Program-made: the position numbers and the translations under genes
Notes under the pieces: model-generated
What the model was told of the DNA's origin: nothing
Seen by the model: the letters and a program-made list of their open reading frames with translations, nothing else
Databases searched by the model: none
NCBI RefSeq assembly: GCF_003945595.2
Contig: NW_024104357.1
Span: 868,001-932,000, forward strand
DNA: 64,000 bases
Direction: 5' to 3'
Source: Pipra filicauda
Lineage: Eukaryota; Chordata; Aves; Passeriformes; Pipridae
Shown here: positions 48,801 through 59,200 of the stretch, in pieces
How positions within the stretch are numbered: the stretch's first letter is position 1
Layout: every line of letters begins with the position of its first letter

Positions 48801-51800
48801 AAGTATGAAGTTTGATAAATAATTTTTTTTATTTTCAAAGATGGTTATCATGTCCTTAGAAATTTCTTTATTACAGTGGTTGAAAGAGGAAGACCCACTA
48901 AGCAACAGGTATTCATTAGTTTGATACCAGCAGTGGATTGTTCAAAACCCTTGGTAAAATTCTACCAACAAACTGAAAGAAGATTGGTGGTAATATCAGC
49001 TTCATCAGCAAACAACAAGATTTAATTTTTACTAACTTGTGTCTTCTTTCTGCTGCACTTACAGCAGTTTTATTTAGTTATAAAACAAATAGGTTCCTCT
49101 TCTCTGACTCTCTGACTTTGTGAACAAATACACTAAATTCATCAGACACAGGCCACCCAAGTGATCAGCAGAATAAACCCCACATTTTAGAGGTGACTAA
49201 AAGAGTTTGACTTGCTTAGGCTAACAAAATGAAGATTGAGTAGGCGTATAGTTATTCTTCGTGTATACATAAAGGGAGAGTGGTTAGATGACATTGGAGG
49301 AGGAAAGTTATTTCAGCTATAGAGAAAGGTTGGAATGACAACAAAGAGCTCTAAACCGACCACGAATAGATCCGGTCTGGGAATTAAAAGAACCTATCAC
49401 AGCAGTGAACTATATGAACAATATTTTTTTTTAGGGTAGAGGGACAAAGTGACTTTTGCCAAGCCTTGTACATAACTCTTTATGGTGTGATTGCTTTTGA
49501 GAAGTGGACCATGACCCAGAGGATCCCACCTAGTCCTGTGTCCTGTGCTCCCACGACTAAGGACTAGAAGCTGTACGAGTGTCTTATTAAAGGGCTTATT
49601 CCTACGAAAAATAATCTGTTTTCAACTGAAACATTTGGGTCAAAACAGATAGCAAGTACATAATCATGTCTACTAAATCTCAATAAATACAAACTATGTA
49701 TGTACAGCAATAGAACAAATTAGAAAAATAATATTTTGTTGTAAGGTAGACATTTAATGATGAATTAAGATCTTAATAAGTTAGAGTGTCATGAGCTGAT
49801 ATTTTTTGTGCAGGTAAGTGGGCAGTGGGGTAGGTTTCTGACATTACTCTGTAATCAATGCCACTTGTTAAGCCCTTGGTCTCACACTTGGAATTTCATT
49901 TTGCTGCCTCATATGTTGTACCAAATTTATCCCTAGTTTAACTTTACTCAAGTTATTAGAGTTTTATCAGGCATGAATTTCGAGTAGTGCTATAAAAGAT
50001 TCATGAGATGAAAACTATGATCTATAATAAACTAATAATTTATGGTTCTTGAGCACCTTTCGGGTGAAAATCACAGAATGCTTTAAAACATTCATGAATC
50101 AAGCTTGGCACCACTGCAGAGCTGAGAAGTATTATCTCTACGTTGCAGATGAGGGAAGTAAAGTGAAATTAAGAAAGTCACCCAACGTCGCCAGGTGCTG
50201 GAGGAAGCGGCGCTGGGAACAGGAGCCGGGCAGATGTTGCCACACTGGATTTATGTGCACAATATCTGTACATACATCAAGCAGTATAGACTCAGCCTGG
50301 AGAACTGTGGGTTTCTGAGTACTGATTTAGCCAGTGAGAGCCATAAATTCTCATGATGTCTCCAAGAATTTAAATTTTCTTTATAAAGTTCATTTTAATT
50401 AAAGAAGAAGCCCACACACTCCTCTGACTGAGGGATTTCTAAAATCTGTGGAGGGTGGTGTTCTCTACTATCAATACATCTGAAGAGACTCATTCATAGT
50501 ATAAAATACTCCTCCTAAATCTGAATGAGATTTCTGGGACTGATTCTGCTGTTGAACAGCACAACAGGAAAAGATGTTTTTTTCACCCCAGTACTGCTAC
50601 TGGAATTTTTTGTCCCTAAAAGCAGATATGTGGGGCTTTTGGGTGCTTTGGGAGAGATACTTGGAGAGTCAAAAGTGTCATCTGGTGATATTTGATACAT
50701 TGCTTCAATATATTCAAAGCAATGCTTCAATATACTCAAAGCAAGGATTATTTAACAGCAACTGTAAGGTGTGGTCATTCCATCCCATTTTATACACCCT
50801 CTTACTGCATTCCTGGTCTTTATCTGTTTGCAGTGCACAAAGCATGATGGTTTGTTTCTTTTCTTTTTTTTAAAGTATTAGTAGGGCATAACATAACACT
50901 AATGTTTAAGATAAATTATTTCAACTTTAAACTGGGGGGGTTCCAGTCAGGCATAGGCAGCTAATTAGCACCTATGTTTTGAGCACATAGTGAACTAGTT
51001 CTCTTAAATTAAGTGCCAAGATTCCCTCCATATTCAATAGGGAGAGAAAAATGCCTAGAAAAGCAACTCCAGAGGGAGGTTCTACCTGCCTAATTTAGGT
51101 TGTCCCTCAGGAGGCTCTCAAAGGCACCTCACTTTCCCCCTGGCTATATATGGAATTTATCTTAGAAGGACTGGTTCAAGAGGCACCCAAAATTTAGCTA
51201 CCCAAGTTTGTTGGATTGGATTTTGTATTGGATCCACTTTGTCACCTGAGGCTGATTGAATTACTCATGGCAGTAATTTAGGAAGCCCCAAACTACTGCT
51301 AGGATAAGAGGAAACAAGTCAATTGGTTTCCACTACCTGACTCTTTCTAAAAACTGATAAATGGGAACCACAACCAGAAACTGAGGTTATTGTTCTCTGG
51401 AGTGTAACTGGAAGTACTGGCCTGACAGCTGAGTCCCTGTATCGTTATCTTGGCAGAATGAGAACTGGAAGACCTTGTTTTCTGCTTGCAGAGGGAGGAA
51501 AGGGAGCTCCTGGAAAAAATCACTAGTCTCATGATAAAAGTTCAAATTGCACGAGTTACATTTTTCTTCACTTGCTTTTCTAGTAGGTTTATAAACATCT
51601 CACAATCAAAATTACTGCCTCACGCAGTTTATTTACTCTTGTATAGTAAGTGTGATCACTACTCAGCTTTTTGCATCATCCTTGTGCCAGGGTGATACTA
51701 ATTCTTTCTCTGTCAGTGTGAATTTATGCCCCAACGACACTGACGTGAGAGCCAAATATTTGGTTTACACAAGAACAGAGAATCAATTCCCATGGCACGT

Positions 51801-54800
51801 GGTATAGCTGACTTTGGCCCCGTGGGAATCGTGGGAAGCTCCAAAACTGAGACAAACTCTTTGTACCCTCTTGCAAGGAGCACTGGTGTTGCTGCCTCTC
51901 TGAAGACTAGTCTAGCTCAGCAGATGATAACCAGTGCTCTGTTGCAAAGTAGTAGGAAGTGTGTGGAGTGACCTGTGAACCAGAGGTGACAATATCTTAC
52001 CTGAAATCACACAGGCCCAGTCACCCCAGGGGCTTCGTGCAAACAGATGTCAGGGTTTGTGTGAAGTCAGAGAAGCTGTGAGACGATTGCTGTAGACATT
52101 GCACTGGATATTTAAATTCATGTGCCAGCAGATATTTAAAATCTTTGCTTGATGTCTGAGTCAGTAGATAATAATGTGTATGTTGCATCCTCATAAAGAG
52201 CAGTTGCGTTTGCTGACAACTCTTGCTGTGATCCCTGTGTTTCTAAGTGCTGACAAATTATGGTGTTTTATTGCAAGGTAAAACTAAGTATCTCTCAATT
52301 CAGAATCTCCTTCCCTCTGTCCATCCTGGTCCAGCTAAAGAAAACTTAACATGGGAGTTGTGTCTGGCTCCTGCATTTTGGCCTGGTTCCAGCAAAGCAC
52401 TTAAGTGTGCTCTGCAGAGCTCAAGGTTAAGCATGTGCTTAACTGTCCTGCTGGATCAGAGCCATGGGGGAAGAGGAGGAAAGTTGCTCTTGTCATATTT
52501 TGACTGTGACTGACAGTTTGGCCTTTACTAGTCATATAAAAATGTGATTTATTGTAAATCTGTTGCATTAGTGCCTGCACGCTCCATGCACTTTCGAAGT
52601 TAAAGGAAGCTGTTTTCTAAAACAGAGTGTCTCCCCCTCCTGGGTGTTAGAAGATTTCACTTATTTATTTTCCCTCACTTGGTTATGCATCGTTTTTGTG
52701 GTGTTACCTTGTGACTTGTGTTTTAGCCTCTCCTCTTCCTCATATCACTATTTAGACTGGAGAATGCTCTACAACAGTGATCAAAGACAACATTAACTCA
52801 TTGTCAGAGATGTTTAGAGATCCTTGCAAGTAATCTAGTCACTAAGAAGTTACAAAGCGTTTCTTTAAATAAATGATTTCTTACAGAAGTATCTAGTCTG
52901 TACTCCTAAAATGACTTGCTAGTTAACTGAGGGATCAACAAATTTTACATGGAAACTGAGTAAACACAGGTTGGAATAGTCTTGTAGAACGGGAAGGATA
53001 CAGAATCTAAAGTAATCTGTTGAGAAAGTCCTGGAAAAACCTATACTGAGGGGGCAGGCACAAGTGTGATAGTATCTACAAGGAACTCTTCATGCTAGAT
53101 TCTAGTTTCTCTATTATTCACTAAAATTACTTTTTGTGTGGGAACTTTGGCTGAAGAGGAAACTTGGCTTTGAACCCACAGTTCTCAAATGCTCTTAGAT
53201 AAGGTGCAGAGGATAGAAACTAGAGAGGTGCTGCTTCCCTCACATTGCAGGTGGTGCATTTCTACTCTTAGAGCTTCTCTCAGAGCAACTTTGATCTTTC
53301 CTTACAAAATATTATAAAATTATTTAACATTATTCTCTAGGTGAAAATAAAGAAGACTGACAGCATATAGAACTGAGCAGCAGGTACAAGTTCTTTGTGA
53401 AGATGGGAGAATTAAAGACGTCAAATATAGCACGGATTCTGGCAGAATCTAATTAATGTAAAACTTATGCCATTTCTACTGATCTTCAATTGTGTTGAAA
53501 ATGCCCTTTTTTCATTTTCCATTAAAAGAATTCGCCTTTTACCATACCCTTGCTGTATCTTTGCATGTAGGCTGTAATAACTTCAAAATCTCACAGATCT
53601 TTCTTGTCCTTTCTGTGTTTTTTCTTTTCAAATAAAGTTCTGTAGCATAACTACAGCAAGGCTGTGGACGTGTTACTGTGGCCAGGTGCAGGAACCAAGC
53701 CATAAGTCCTTGTTATTATATGGCCTTTCTCTGTAGGGATCTGTTATGGTGCATGTGGTTGCTTTGGAATGTTTTTTGTAGATTGAAGAGCTAGAAACTC
53801 ACAAGTTGTTTGTGAATTGCAATTCAGTAGAACAGTTTCACTGTAAAAACAGAGTTCAATGACTCTAGAACCATAGCATATGGTTTGCAACTCTTTAACA
53901 GGACAGTATATTCTTGCTTAGAGTATGCATGAATGAAGAGCCAGCAAGTTTCTGAAAACTCCTGTTATTTCATGTAAAAACCAGGATTAAACTGGCATAT
54001 TATATCATTTACAAAAAAAAAAATTGTCCAATCTTTCTATCCTTAAGGAATAGTGAGGCATTTTACAATGTATGAAAAAGTATAGTTAATTTTTTTACTG
54101 TATTAAAAAAGTGACACCACTGATTCCCATGGTAATTTCAAATTAAAATTGTTATTTCGTGCAAAAATGTATTTAATTTATGTGACAGAGAAATCTGTAT
54201 TACTTTAGGCAAACAGCCAATTTATGACTTTTAAGCATATTGTCAAGGAAATTTTATTGTACTCATGAGAATATTTGTGCTGAAATTATGCATACTGCCC
54301 TAAAAGCAATAAGTGTTGAGCAATATTTAACTTAGAGGTAAAGAACCAATTAATATTTGTACTGCTAAGTGTGCATTTTTTTTTTCTCTTCATGTATTTA
54401 CCCTGCTTTAATAATAGATGAAAAAGAGTTATCAGTAGGACTTATGAACTGTCTCCAGATAAACTACTCAAAAATTTTATAATAAATCCAGTGAGAGAGA
54501 TTTGAGATGTATGGAAAATACTGCTCATGAATTTATCACAAATCCTTTAAAAAAATAAAAAATAAAAAAATGTGATCTCAGGTCTAGTTCTCTTAAGATC
54601 AGTGTGGAAATTGCCACTGTTCTCAGAAGACAACTTGGAATGTACAGTGTATTATTGTAGCCCAAATTTAGATAATGACAGTAATTAAAAAGCTTGATTT
54701 TTGCCTTTTTTTACATTAATGTGCTTCAGTCAGTGAAAATGGAGTGAGTTCTGGTTGTCTATAAAAGAGAATGGAAGCTAATTACATTCCCTGTAACATC

Positions 54801-57800
54801 CCACTATTCTGTTATAATGTTATTTAGTAAACATTTACGGCGTGGGTTGGAAGTCAGAGCAAGTCTAATACTAAGAAGCTTAGAATGAACATGATTGAAT
54901 TCAAATGGGACAGTCAACTTTACATGGAAATCTGTGATTATGCAATAAAATTCATGTAGTGAGTCCTTGATACGCACATCAGAAAATCTCCTAACAACAT
55001 TGGGAGCTGAATATTAGCTATTTTTGCTCTGTTTCCTTTATAAAATTAAATTGAAGCATTTGGAAAATCTTCTGTCAGAGACTAAAAAATTCCAAACAAA
55101 GCTACAAAAAGTCCCAGAACAAAACAAAAAAAACCAACAAAGCAAGCAAAAAAAGAAAAGCAAACCCAACGCAAAACATACCACCACCACCAAAATAAAA
55201 TAAAACAAAATAAATAAATAAAAGCACATGAAACCCCAAATAGCAAAACAGTGGCTTTCAGGCAGTGGAAATGTTTGAGTATTTTATTCATAAGCCCTTG
55301 AGCAAACATAAATCTGCTTAGATCAACTAATGGCATGCAAATGAAGTTCACTTAAAAAAAAAAATAGTTCCTACTCTGAATGTTAACTAATACCTTGAAG
55401 AGAGACTATAAAAAATCTTAAGCATCTGGTGGAGTTAATTGGGGTGTACTCATGAAACATCTCTTTCTTTGACGTGTGCTGTAGCCTGCATTTTTCATGG
55501 GAGAGGATGAATTTCAGCATGTTTCTTATAATGTAACTTCAGCTTTTTAATTCCAACTGAAATTCTAAACCCTAAGTGTTCTGTAAGTTAACTTTTTAAG
55601 TTTTAAGTGGTTGAGATCAAACCTATGCCCTGAGAAATGTCTGTGTAGGTCCTGTAAATTCTAAGTAGGCAGCTCCTATATTTTTTGGTTATAAGCAGAA
55701 GTGGGGAATAGCTTTCAAGATATACTTTGCATTTCTTTTTCCTGTTGGTGAATTTTTCATGGACTCCCATTTCTGCTCCATATAAGTCCAGAGTATATTT
55801 GCATATTTGCCACAGCATTGTCAGGGACATGAATCCCCACTTGCAGGTCTTTCTTTCTGTTACCTTTACAGGGATCCTACCATGAGTAGCTTTCCAATTT
55901 GTGTACTCTAATGAGTAATCTAAATTAGGTGTGATGAATCTGGGACAAATAACACTTGTGACACCATGAGATTTGTTTGTTTAAAATCAGTCTGGCAAAG
56001 CATTTAATCATGGACTTTTTTACTGCTCAATAAAACAGTTAATCATATTTTAAAGTACAAGTCTGGATCGAAGTGTGTTATTGAATCAGATCCCTTGAAG
56101 TTCACGGACCTGTAGTAAACTGGGAATTTCATAGATGACTGTACAATTAAACTTTGACTTCAGGGAGTATTTAGGTTTAAATTTCTCATTAGAAAGTAAT
56201 TTCAAAGTGAGGTTTTTTCCTCCTGACAAATGCAAAGAAGCTGTGAAGAAGTTAAACAAAAATCTTATTTTACAATTAAAATCAAGTTCTTATACACCAT
56301 TTTTCTCATTTATCTCTTTGCTTCAGTTAGAAGTATACTGATTCATAGCTGCGTGGTCAGTTAATCTTTGAACCTTCAATAAAATTTCTTTCACATTTTC
56401 TACGTTCTATTCATATGAAAAAAAAATCTGTTTTTTCATTTGTCCCAGACTTCTGAATTACCTTTAAAAAGCTAAAGGGAGACAGAAACATGGATAGAGT
56501 TATGTTCTATAAAATCCTGTGAGTGCTGAAAGCTCACTCTGTTGATGCTTAAGTATTTAATTTGGCAACCTCTGAATCCTTTTTCACACCAATAAGTGTG
56601 AAGAAAGTTACTTTTATGGAAGATAATGGAGACAGAATCACAAAAAATAGATACTGGGAGTCCTATTCAATTACCAAGAATACCCCTCTGCTTACTGTAG
56701 TGTACTCATTACTGCTGGAATGATGATTGAGATTCCCAGTTGCCATATATTGCCATGGCCCCACTGGAGTATGCAGTACTTTTTTCGTTCATGTTATTTG
56801 AATGTTTGCCTCCAGATCTGATGATATAAAACAATATCTGATGATATAAAACAATCTGGGAATTGGAAACTTCATTTAAATTTAATTCTCAGTATCTATA
56901 TAAAAAAATAAGTGTCATATTTTACAAGCTGGGCTTTGCTAGGAGCACTACAATAATATATGAGTATTTATCTGTCTTGTTCTGTATTGGATATGTTTTT
57001 AACATTTTCCAGAGGAAGAGAGCAAAGAGACATATTTTAAAATACAAATTCAGGGGCCTACGCACATTATCACTATCAAAAAGAGGACTGAGGCTCTTCT
57101 TTGAGTATCAGATTCCAACTATGCTTCCTGTGGTATCTGCTCCCACAGTCAGACATGATTAATGCTCCATTTATCATGGATTTTGGAAATGGGAGATTTT
57201 AGAAAACCCAGTACTCCTCTATCTAGGCTTCATCCTTCCACTGTACTCTCAGGATTTTACTTAGCTCGTTGTAAGGCTGGAGCAGCATGGATACCCAATG
57301 GATTTAATTACTTCCTGATATAATAGACCTGCCTGCCTAATATAATAGACTGGGTTTGGTGATGGTGAGAACTTTGGAAACATCAGGCTTTATTCTCATG
57401 ACTCAACTTAATCTGGCTTGGGAAGTCTGTAGCCAGTTTGGAACGGGAGTGTTTCACCCTGTGAGCAGCAACCACATCCATCTGTTTCATCATGTAAAGA
57501 CCAGAGACAAGCACTTTGATGGTGATGGTCAATGTATATCACGATATAACAGAGCGATATTTTGCATGGGTGGTCTGAATGAGAGGTTTACACGGACACA
57601 CTACACAGACAGCATCTCAAACCAACACTTCAGCCAGACAATTAGGGTACAAATGATGTATGCCACATGGTCGTACAACTGCACACCACACATACATGAT
57701 GCAGAGATGGCTATGGAAAATACTCACTTTTTCACTTGATTCTGCTTCCTTTTGGCTTCTGCACCCCTTTGGTGCATAGCAGGGAAGTAGGTATTTGTGT

Positions 57801-59200
57801 TTAGTGGAAGAAATTACACTGACTAACAGACACAAGCATTTTACTCATAAATTTATCATAGACTATTGCTGAGGAGACTGACAGACAGCCACTACAAATG
57901 GTGTGTTAAACATTTAATGAACCCAGGCTGAACACCTGTCCCTGTTGAAGCCAATGGAAGTTTTGTATGTTAATTTTTTTGCGCGTTTAATTTTTTTTTT
58001 GAGTGCCGTGAGGTTTAGAGGGGGCGGCATTCCATGTTGGTTTCTCGTTGCTTTTTAATCACTTAGTAGAAAATTAGAAATGATACCTTAAAGGGAGCAT
58101 CTTTTTCCTTTGTGCAATTACTTCATAGACATTAGAGTTCACCATGAGCAAAATATGGTGTTCAACAGGGGCTGAGAAGGAGGTGCCAGACCTGGTTTCC
58201 AAATTAGTAGATGGTATTTCTAGAATGTGTATTAGTGCAGCACATCTGCGATGCTCTGAAAAAGAGGTAGGTCCTGGTGTGTGTGCATCTTAAAACTTTC
58301 TAAAAGAACAGTCATTGTTATCCTAAATCATGAAAGGAGTAAAACAGGTCTGTGGATTTTGTTTAAGGCTCTCACATAAAAACAACTGCTAGCAATTTCC
58401 ATTAAACCTCCTGATGAGTAGGAAGTATTTATGTGCAGTAAATATCAGCAGTAAACTAAATGCTTTTGCTTGGGGAACAAATTCGTGTACGTGAGCAACA
58501 TAAGAGAATAAAATCCAATCTTGTAACAAGATGACTGTGATGTGATTTACAGTAGTGTTCAGTTACTGTCTTTAAGAAACTAATGGAACCACCAAATGTT
58601 TGGTGGCTACTCCAAGGTGCGAGTAAGGTTTAGTCTGAGGACATTTTGTCCTTCCTTTGACTGAAGTTGTAGAATGAAAGCAATGAGATGTGCAAATCAT
58701 GTATTCTGATCCAGACCAGGAACAGAATCCCAGTGAAAACTTAGAAATAGGATCTGAGATATCGAAAATGATACTATTGTAAATGACTGTTTCTTATTTT
58801 ACATATGCACTGATGTGAATATTTTATATATGAATTGCAAATGAGTATTTGTGGCATGAATATCAATGGCATGAATTAGAACCGTAATTTTAAGTCGGTT
58901 TAAAATAACTTTTTGGTAACTGAAACTGGGGGAAAAATGCATTTCTGTTTAATTTTTCATGTGTAAACATCTAGCCCCCCCATTAGTTTCCCCCGTCAGT
59001 GAAGCATTGGGATGCCCCTGGTGCGGGATGCCTCGCGTGGGGCGTGGGACTCGCGCAGCGCCCGCGGCCTCCTCAGAGCCCCGCGCTCCGCCCACCTGTG
59101 ATGCCACAGTGAGGAGGGGCTTTTCTTCTGCAGACTCCTCCCTCGGAATCTCCTTCATCACCATGGCCACAGCCTTATCGGCCGCCCTAGCGCCTTTGCC
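24681..59200 (-). CDS. PEX5L: PEX5L (TRIP8b/PEX5R), 13 spliced coding exons
   Basis: PEX5-related protein is a brain TPR protein. It binds the cytoplasmic tails of HCN pacemaker channels and controls their surface traffic and cAMP response; it can also bind PTS1-type C-terminal tripeptides. Thirteen minus-strand exons from 59200 down to 24681 join to 603 codons plus TAA with no internal stop; all introns are GT-AG. Human PEX5L has 626 residues, and only about 31 N-terminal residues (MYQ... exon or exons) lie beyond the window. In order the protein shows acidic dileucine motifs (EEKPLL, ESRPLL), a low-complexity Ser/Lys linker, the HCN cyclic-nucleotide-domain-binding stretch ([16 protein letters not shown] to MARRNW, about residues 234-272) and TPR repeats to the C terminus. 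I assign PEX5L rather than PEX5 because the N-terminal half matches only PEX5L. It is a tail-to-tail neighbour of USP13. Confidence 0.97.
24886..25554 (-). other. PEX5L: PEX5L intron
   Basis: 669-nt intron between the last two coding exons. AT-rich, no recognisable element. Confidence 0.87.
25555..25712 (-). CDS. PEX5L: PEX5L exon: TPR
   Basis: 158 nt, phase 0 to 2, reading [20 protein letters not shown] to [10 protein letters not shown]. It contains a full TPR ([20 protein letters not shown]) and the first helix of the next ([17 protein letters not shown]). These are among the most conserved residues in PEX5-type receptors and line the C-terminal-peptide pocket. Donor ACAG|GTAAGT. Confidence 0.97.
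25713..26070 (-). other. PEX5L: PEX5L intron
   Basis: 358-nt intron with GTACAT donor and CTCACCAG acceptor (minus strand). Nothing else noted. Confidence 0.88.
26071..26236 (-). CDS. PEX5L: PEX5L exon: TPR
   Basis: 166 nt, phase 2 to 0, reading [20 protein letters not shown] to AALTVRPE. The TPR helix pair is [20 protein letters not shown]. The first codon is split, AG|C (Ser). The start is fixed by the CTTGTCTAG acceptor, which is the only one that keeps frame with the upstream exon. Confidence 0.97.
26237..27539 (-). other. PEX5L: PEX5L intron
   Basis: 1303-nt intron with no recognised element. Open frames on it have no domain similarity that I can see. Confidence 0.86.
27540..27737 (-). 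CDS. PEX5L: PEX5L exon: TPR and hinge
   Basis: 198 nt, phase 2 to 2, reading [20 protein letters not shown] to RRMSKTADE. It contains a TPR ([20 protein letters not shown]) followed by [13 protein letters not shown] and the basic hinge [11 protein letters not shown], which separates the two TPR triplets in this family. Confidence 0.97.
27738..28837 (-). other. PEX5L: PEX5L intron
   Basis: 1100-nt intron ending in the acceptor TTCTGTCTAG. Contains TA/CA-rich stretches near 27900-27960; no gene seen. Confidence 0.86.
28838..28908 (-). CDS. PEX5L: PEX5L exon: TPR, 71 nt
   Basis: Phase 0 to 2, reading [20 protein letters not shown] then ALQ plus a split Arg. It matches the human protein residue for residue as I recall it, consistent with strong constraint on this TPR helix pair. 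Acceptor TTTTTGCAG, donor AAAG|GTAAAT. Confidence 0.97.
28909..29730 (-). other. PEX5L: PEX5L intron
   Basis: 822-nt intron, AT-rich. The plus-strand open frame at 29197-29463 is AT-driven and has no recognisable domain. Confidence 0.86.
29731..29874 (-). CDS. PEX5L: PEX5L exon: start of TPR region
   Basis: 144 nt, phase 0 to 0, reading [20 protein letters not shown] to [22 protein letters not shown] is the PEX5-family lead-in to TPR1, and [16 protein letters not shown] is its first helix pair. Donor GAG|GTATTC. It is symmetric, so skipping would keep frame but break the TPR domain. Confidence 0.97.
29875..30796 (-). other. PEX5L: PEX5L intron
   Basis: 922-nt intron, acceptor TCTTCTCCAG. 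No element recognised. Confidence 0.86.
30797..30913 (-). CDS. PEX5L: PEX5L exon: HCN-binding helix
   Basis: 117 nt, phase 0 to 0, reading [20 protein letters not shown] to TISTIEK. Published work on TRIP8b maps binding of the HCN cyclic-nucleotide-binding domain to a roughly 40-residue stretch that, as I recall, spans NHSLEEEF to MARRNW, so this exon carries its second half. The tail [14 protein letters not shown] differs from human more than the helix does. Confidence 0.97.
32625..32705. repeat. AT-rich TATATG low-complexity tract
   Basis: Imperfect TA and TATG repeats, including ATATATATATGTATATATAT-like runs, across about 80 bp of intron. Confidence 0.85.
33336..33400. repeat. ancient dispersed repeat relic (TTGACTTCAGTGG core)
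   Basis: TTTCATTGACTTCAGTGG, then about 40 bp later GAAGATCTGGCTTTGCACC. The same pair of words (TTGACTTCAATGG-like and GGATCTGGCTC-like) recurs in other relics in this window. I cannot name the family with certainty. Confidence 0.35.
37351..37446 (-). CDS. PEX5L: PEX5L exon: conserved RWG...NHSLEEEF segment
   Basis: 96 nt, phase 0 to 0, reading [20 protein letters not shown] then [12 protein letters not shown]. It begins the constant HCN-binding core. Human has ARLTKEHRWGSALL at the same place, so the end is highly conserved and the start is not. Acceptor TTTTTTAG, donor GAG|GTATTA. Confidence 0.97.
37447..42830 (-). other. PEX5L: PEX5L intron, 5.4 kb
   Basis: Unique-looking AT-rich intron with small A-rich tracts (for example about 41203-41245). 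Open frames of up to about 100 codons on both strands show no recognisable domain. Confidence 0.82.
42831..42927 (-). CDS. PEX5L: PEX5L exon: acidic linker
   Basis: 97 nt, phase 2 to 0, reading [20 protein letters not shown] then [12 protein letters not shown]. Its partner in human reads SEHRSQPELSGGKSALNSES. The exon is variable and disordered in character. The first base completes Trp with the upstream TG. Donor CAG|GTAAGG. Confidence 0.95.
42928..43955 (-). other. PEX5L: PEX5L intron
   Basis: 1028-nt intron with donor GTACAG and acceptor TTTCTAG. No element recognised. Confidence 0.86.
43956..44088 (-). CDS. PEX5L: PEX5L exon with serine-repeat microsatellite
   Basis: 133 nt, phase 1 to 2, reading [20 protein letters not shown] to [14 protein letters not shown] is conserved with human. 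The middle has seven serines encoded by six TCA codons and one TCT, which is a GAT microsatellite on the plus strand; human has about four serines there. Acceptor TTTTCCAG. Confidence 0.95.
44089..45148 (-). other. PEX5L: PEX5L intron
   Basis: 1060-nt AT-rich intron with donor GTAAGA. Nothing else recognised. Confidence 0.86.
45149..45358 (-). CDS. PEX5L: PEX5L exon: DLLDL motif and basic linker
   Basis: 210 nt, phase 1 to 1, reading [20 protein letters not shown] to [18 protein letters not shown] is nearly identical in human and resembles DLL-type clathrin/adaptor motifs, which fits the endocytic role reported for the TRIP8b N-terminus. The rest is Lys/Ser-rich and poorly conserved. The acceptor is CTCTAAG; a second possible AG lies 12 nt inside (ATCAACAG). 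Confidence 0.95.
45359..47045 (-). other. PEX5L: PEX5L intron
   Basis: 1687-nt AT-rich intron; contains a C8 run at about 46004. No coding signal. Confidence 0.86.
47046..47157 (-). CDS. PEX5L: PEX5L exon: [12 protein letters not shown] segment
   Basis: 112 nt, phase 0 to 1, reading [20 protein letters not shown] to RPVTSNTA. It is almost identical to human. ESRPLL fits the [DE]xxxL[LI] adaptor-binding motif. I take this to be the first constant exon of TRIP8b (exon 5 in the usual numbering), onto which the variable 5' exons are spliced. Acceptor TTATTGTTAG, donor GCAG|GTAAAC. Confidence 0.96.
50050..50245 (+). mobile_element. MIR-type (CORE) SINE relic
   Basis: The order of words matches the MIR body: GAGCACCTTTCGGGTG (for TATTGAGCACCTACTATGTG), a CTTTAAAACATTCATGAATC segment, ATTATCTCTACGTTGCAGATGAGGGAAG, AAGTCACCCAACGTCGCCAGG and GGAACAGGAGCCGGGCAG. 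Divergence is high, as expected for a copy older than birds. The 89-codon open frame across it is therefore meaningless. Confidence 0.55.
50701..50744 (+). repeat. tandem duplication, 2 x 22 bp
   Basis: TGCTTCAATATATTCAAAGC plus AA is followed directly by a copy that differs at one base (ATACTC for ATATTC). Intronic. Confidence 0.95.
52382..52467. repeat. ancient dispersed repeat relic, palindromic
   Basis: CCAGCAAAGCACTTAAG on the left and GCATGTGCTTAACTGTCCTGCTGG on the right are imperfect reverse complements around a GCTCTGCAGAGC core, itself a perfect palindrome. The words match a dispersed palindromic repeat that I remember from bird and turtle genomes. The family name is not certain. 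Confidence 0.45.
55092..55233. repeat. A-rich low-complexity tract
   Basis: About 140 bp made almost only of A and C with few G and T, including AAAACAAAAAAAACC, ACCACCACCACC and AAATAAATAAATAAA. It gives artefact open frames rich in Phe, Cys and Leu on the minus strand. Confidence 0.85.
56816..56855 (+). repeat. exact tandem duplication, 2 x 20 bp
   Basis: ATCTGATGATATAAAACAAT is repeated exactly twice with no spacer. The lack of differences suggests a recent event, or an assembly artefact. Confidence 0.95.
57319..57350 (+). repeat. short direct repeat TATAATAGAC, 22 bp apart
   Basis: TGATATAATAGACCTGCC is followed by TAATATAATAGACTGGG, an imperfect tandem pair in the same intron. Confidence 0.75.
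57942..57966. repeat. dispersed repeat relic fragment
   Basis: CTGTTGAAGCCAATGGAAGTTTTG resembles the TTGACTTCAATGGGAGTTTTG word of the dispersed relics elsewhere in this window. It is too short to assign alone. Confidence 0.25.

Larger units (their letters stand above)
47158..59095 (-). other. PEX5L: PEX5L intron, 11.9 kb
   Basis: The largest intron here, between the 105-nt N-terminal cassette exon and the first constant exon. It holds a MIR-like relic (50050-50245), two small tandem duplications (50701-50744, 56816-56855), a palindromic dispersed-repeat relic (52382-52467) and an A-rich tract (55092-55233). I found no exon for other TRIP8b variants. Confidence 0.8.

Noticed and set aside
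50049..50318. 89-codon open frame
   Set aside because: It runs through a MIR-like SINE relic and has no domain.
55082..55351. Minus-strand frames rich in Phe, Leu, Cys and Trp that look like membrane segments
   Set aside because: They translate the A-rich low-complexity tract; the hydrophobicity comes from base composition.
24681..59200. Assignment of the minus-strand gene to PEX5 itself
   Set aside because: The TPR half would allow it, but the N-terminal exons ([28 protein letters not shown], the NHSLEEEF core) occur only in PEX5L, and no WxxxF/Y array typical of PEX5 is present.
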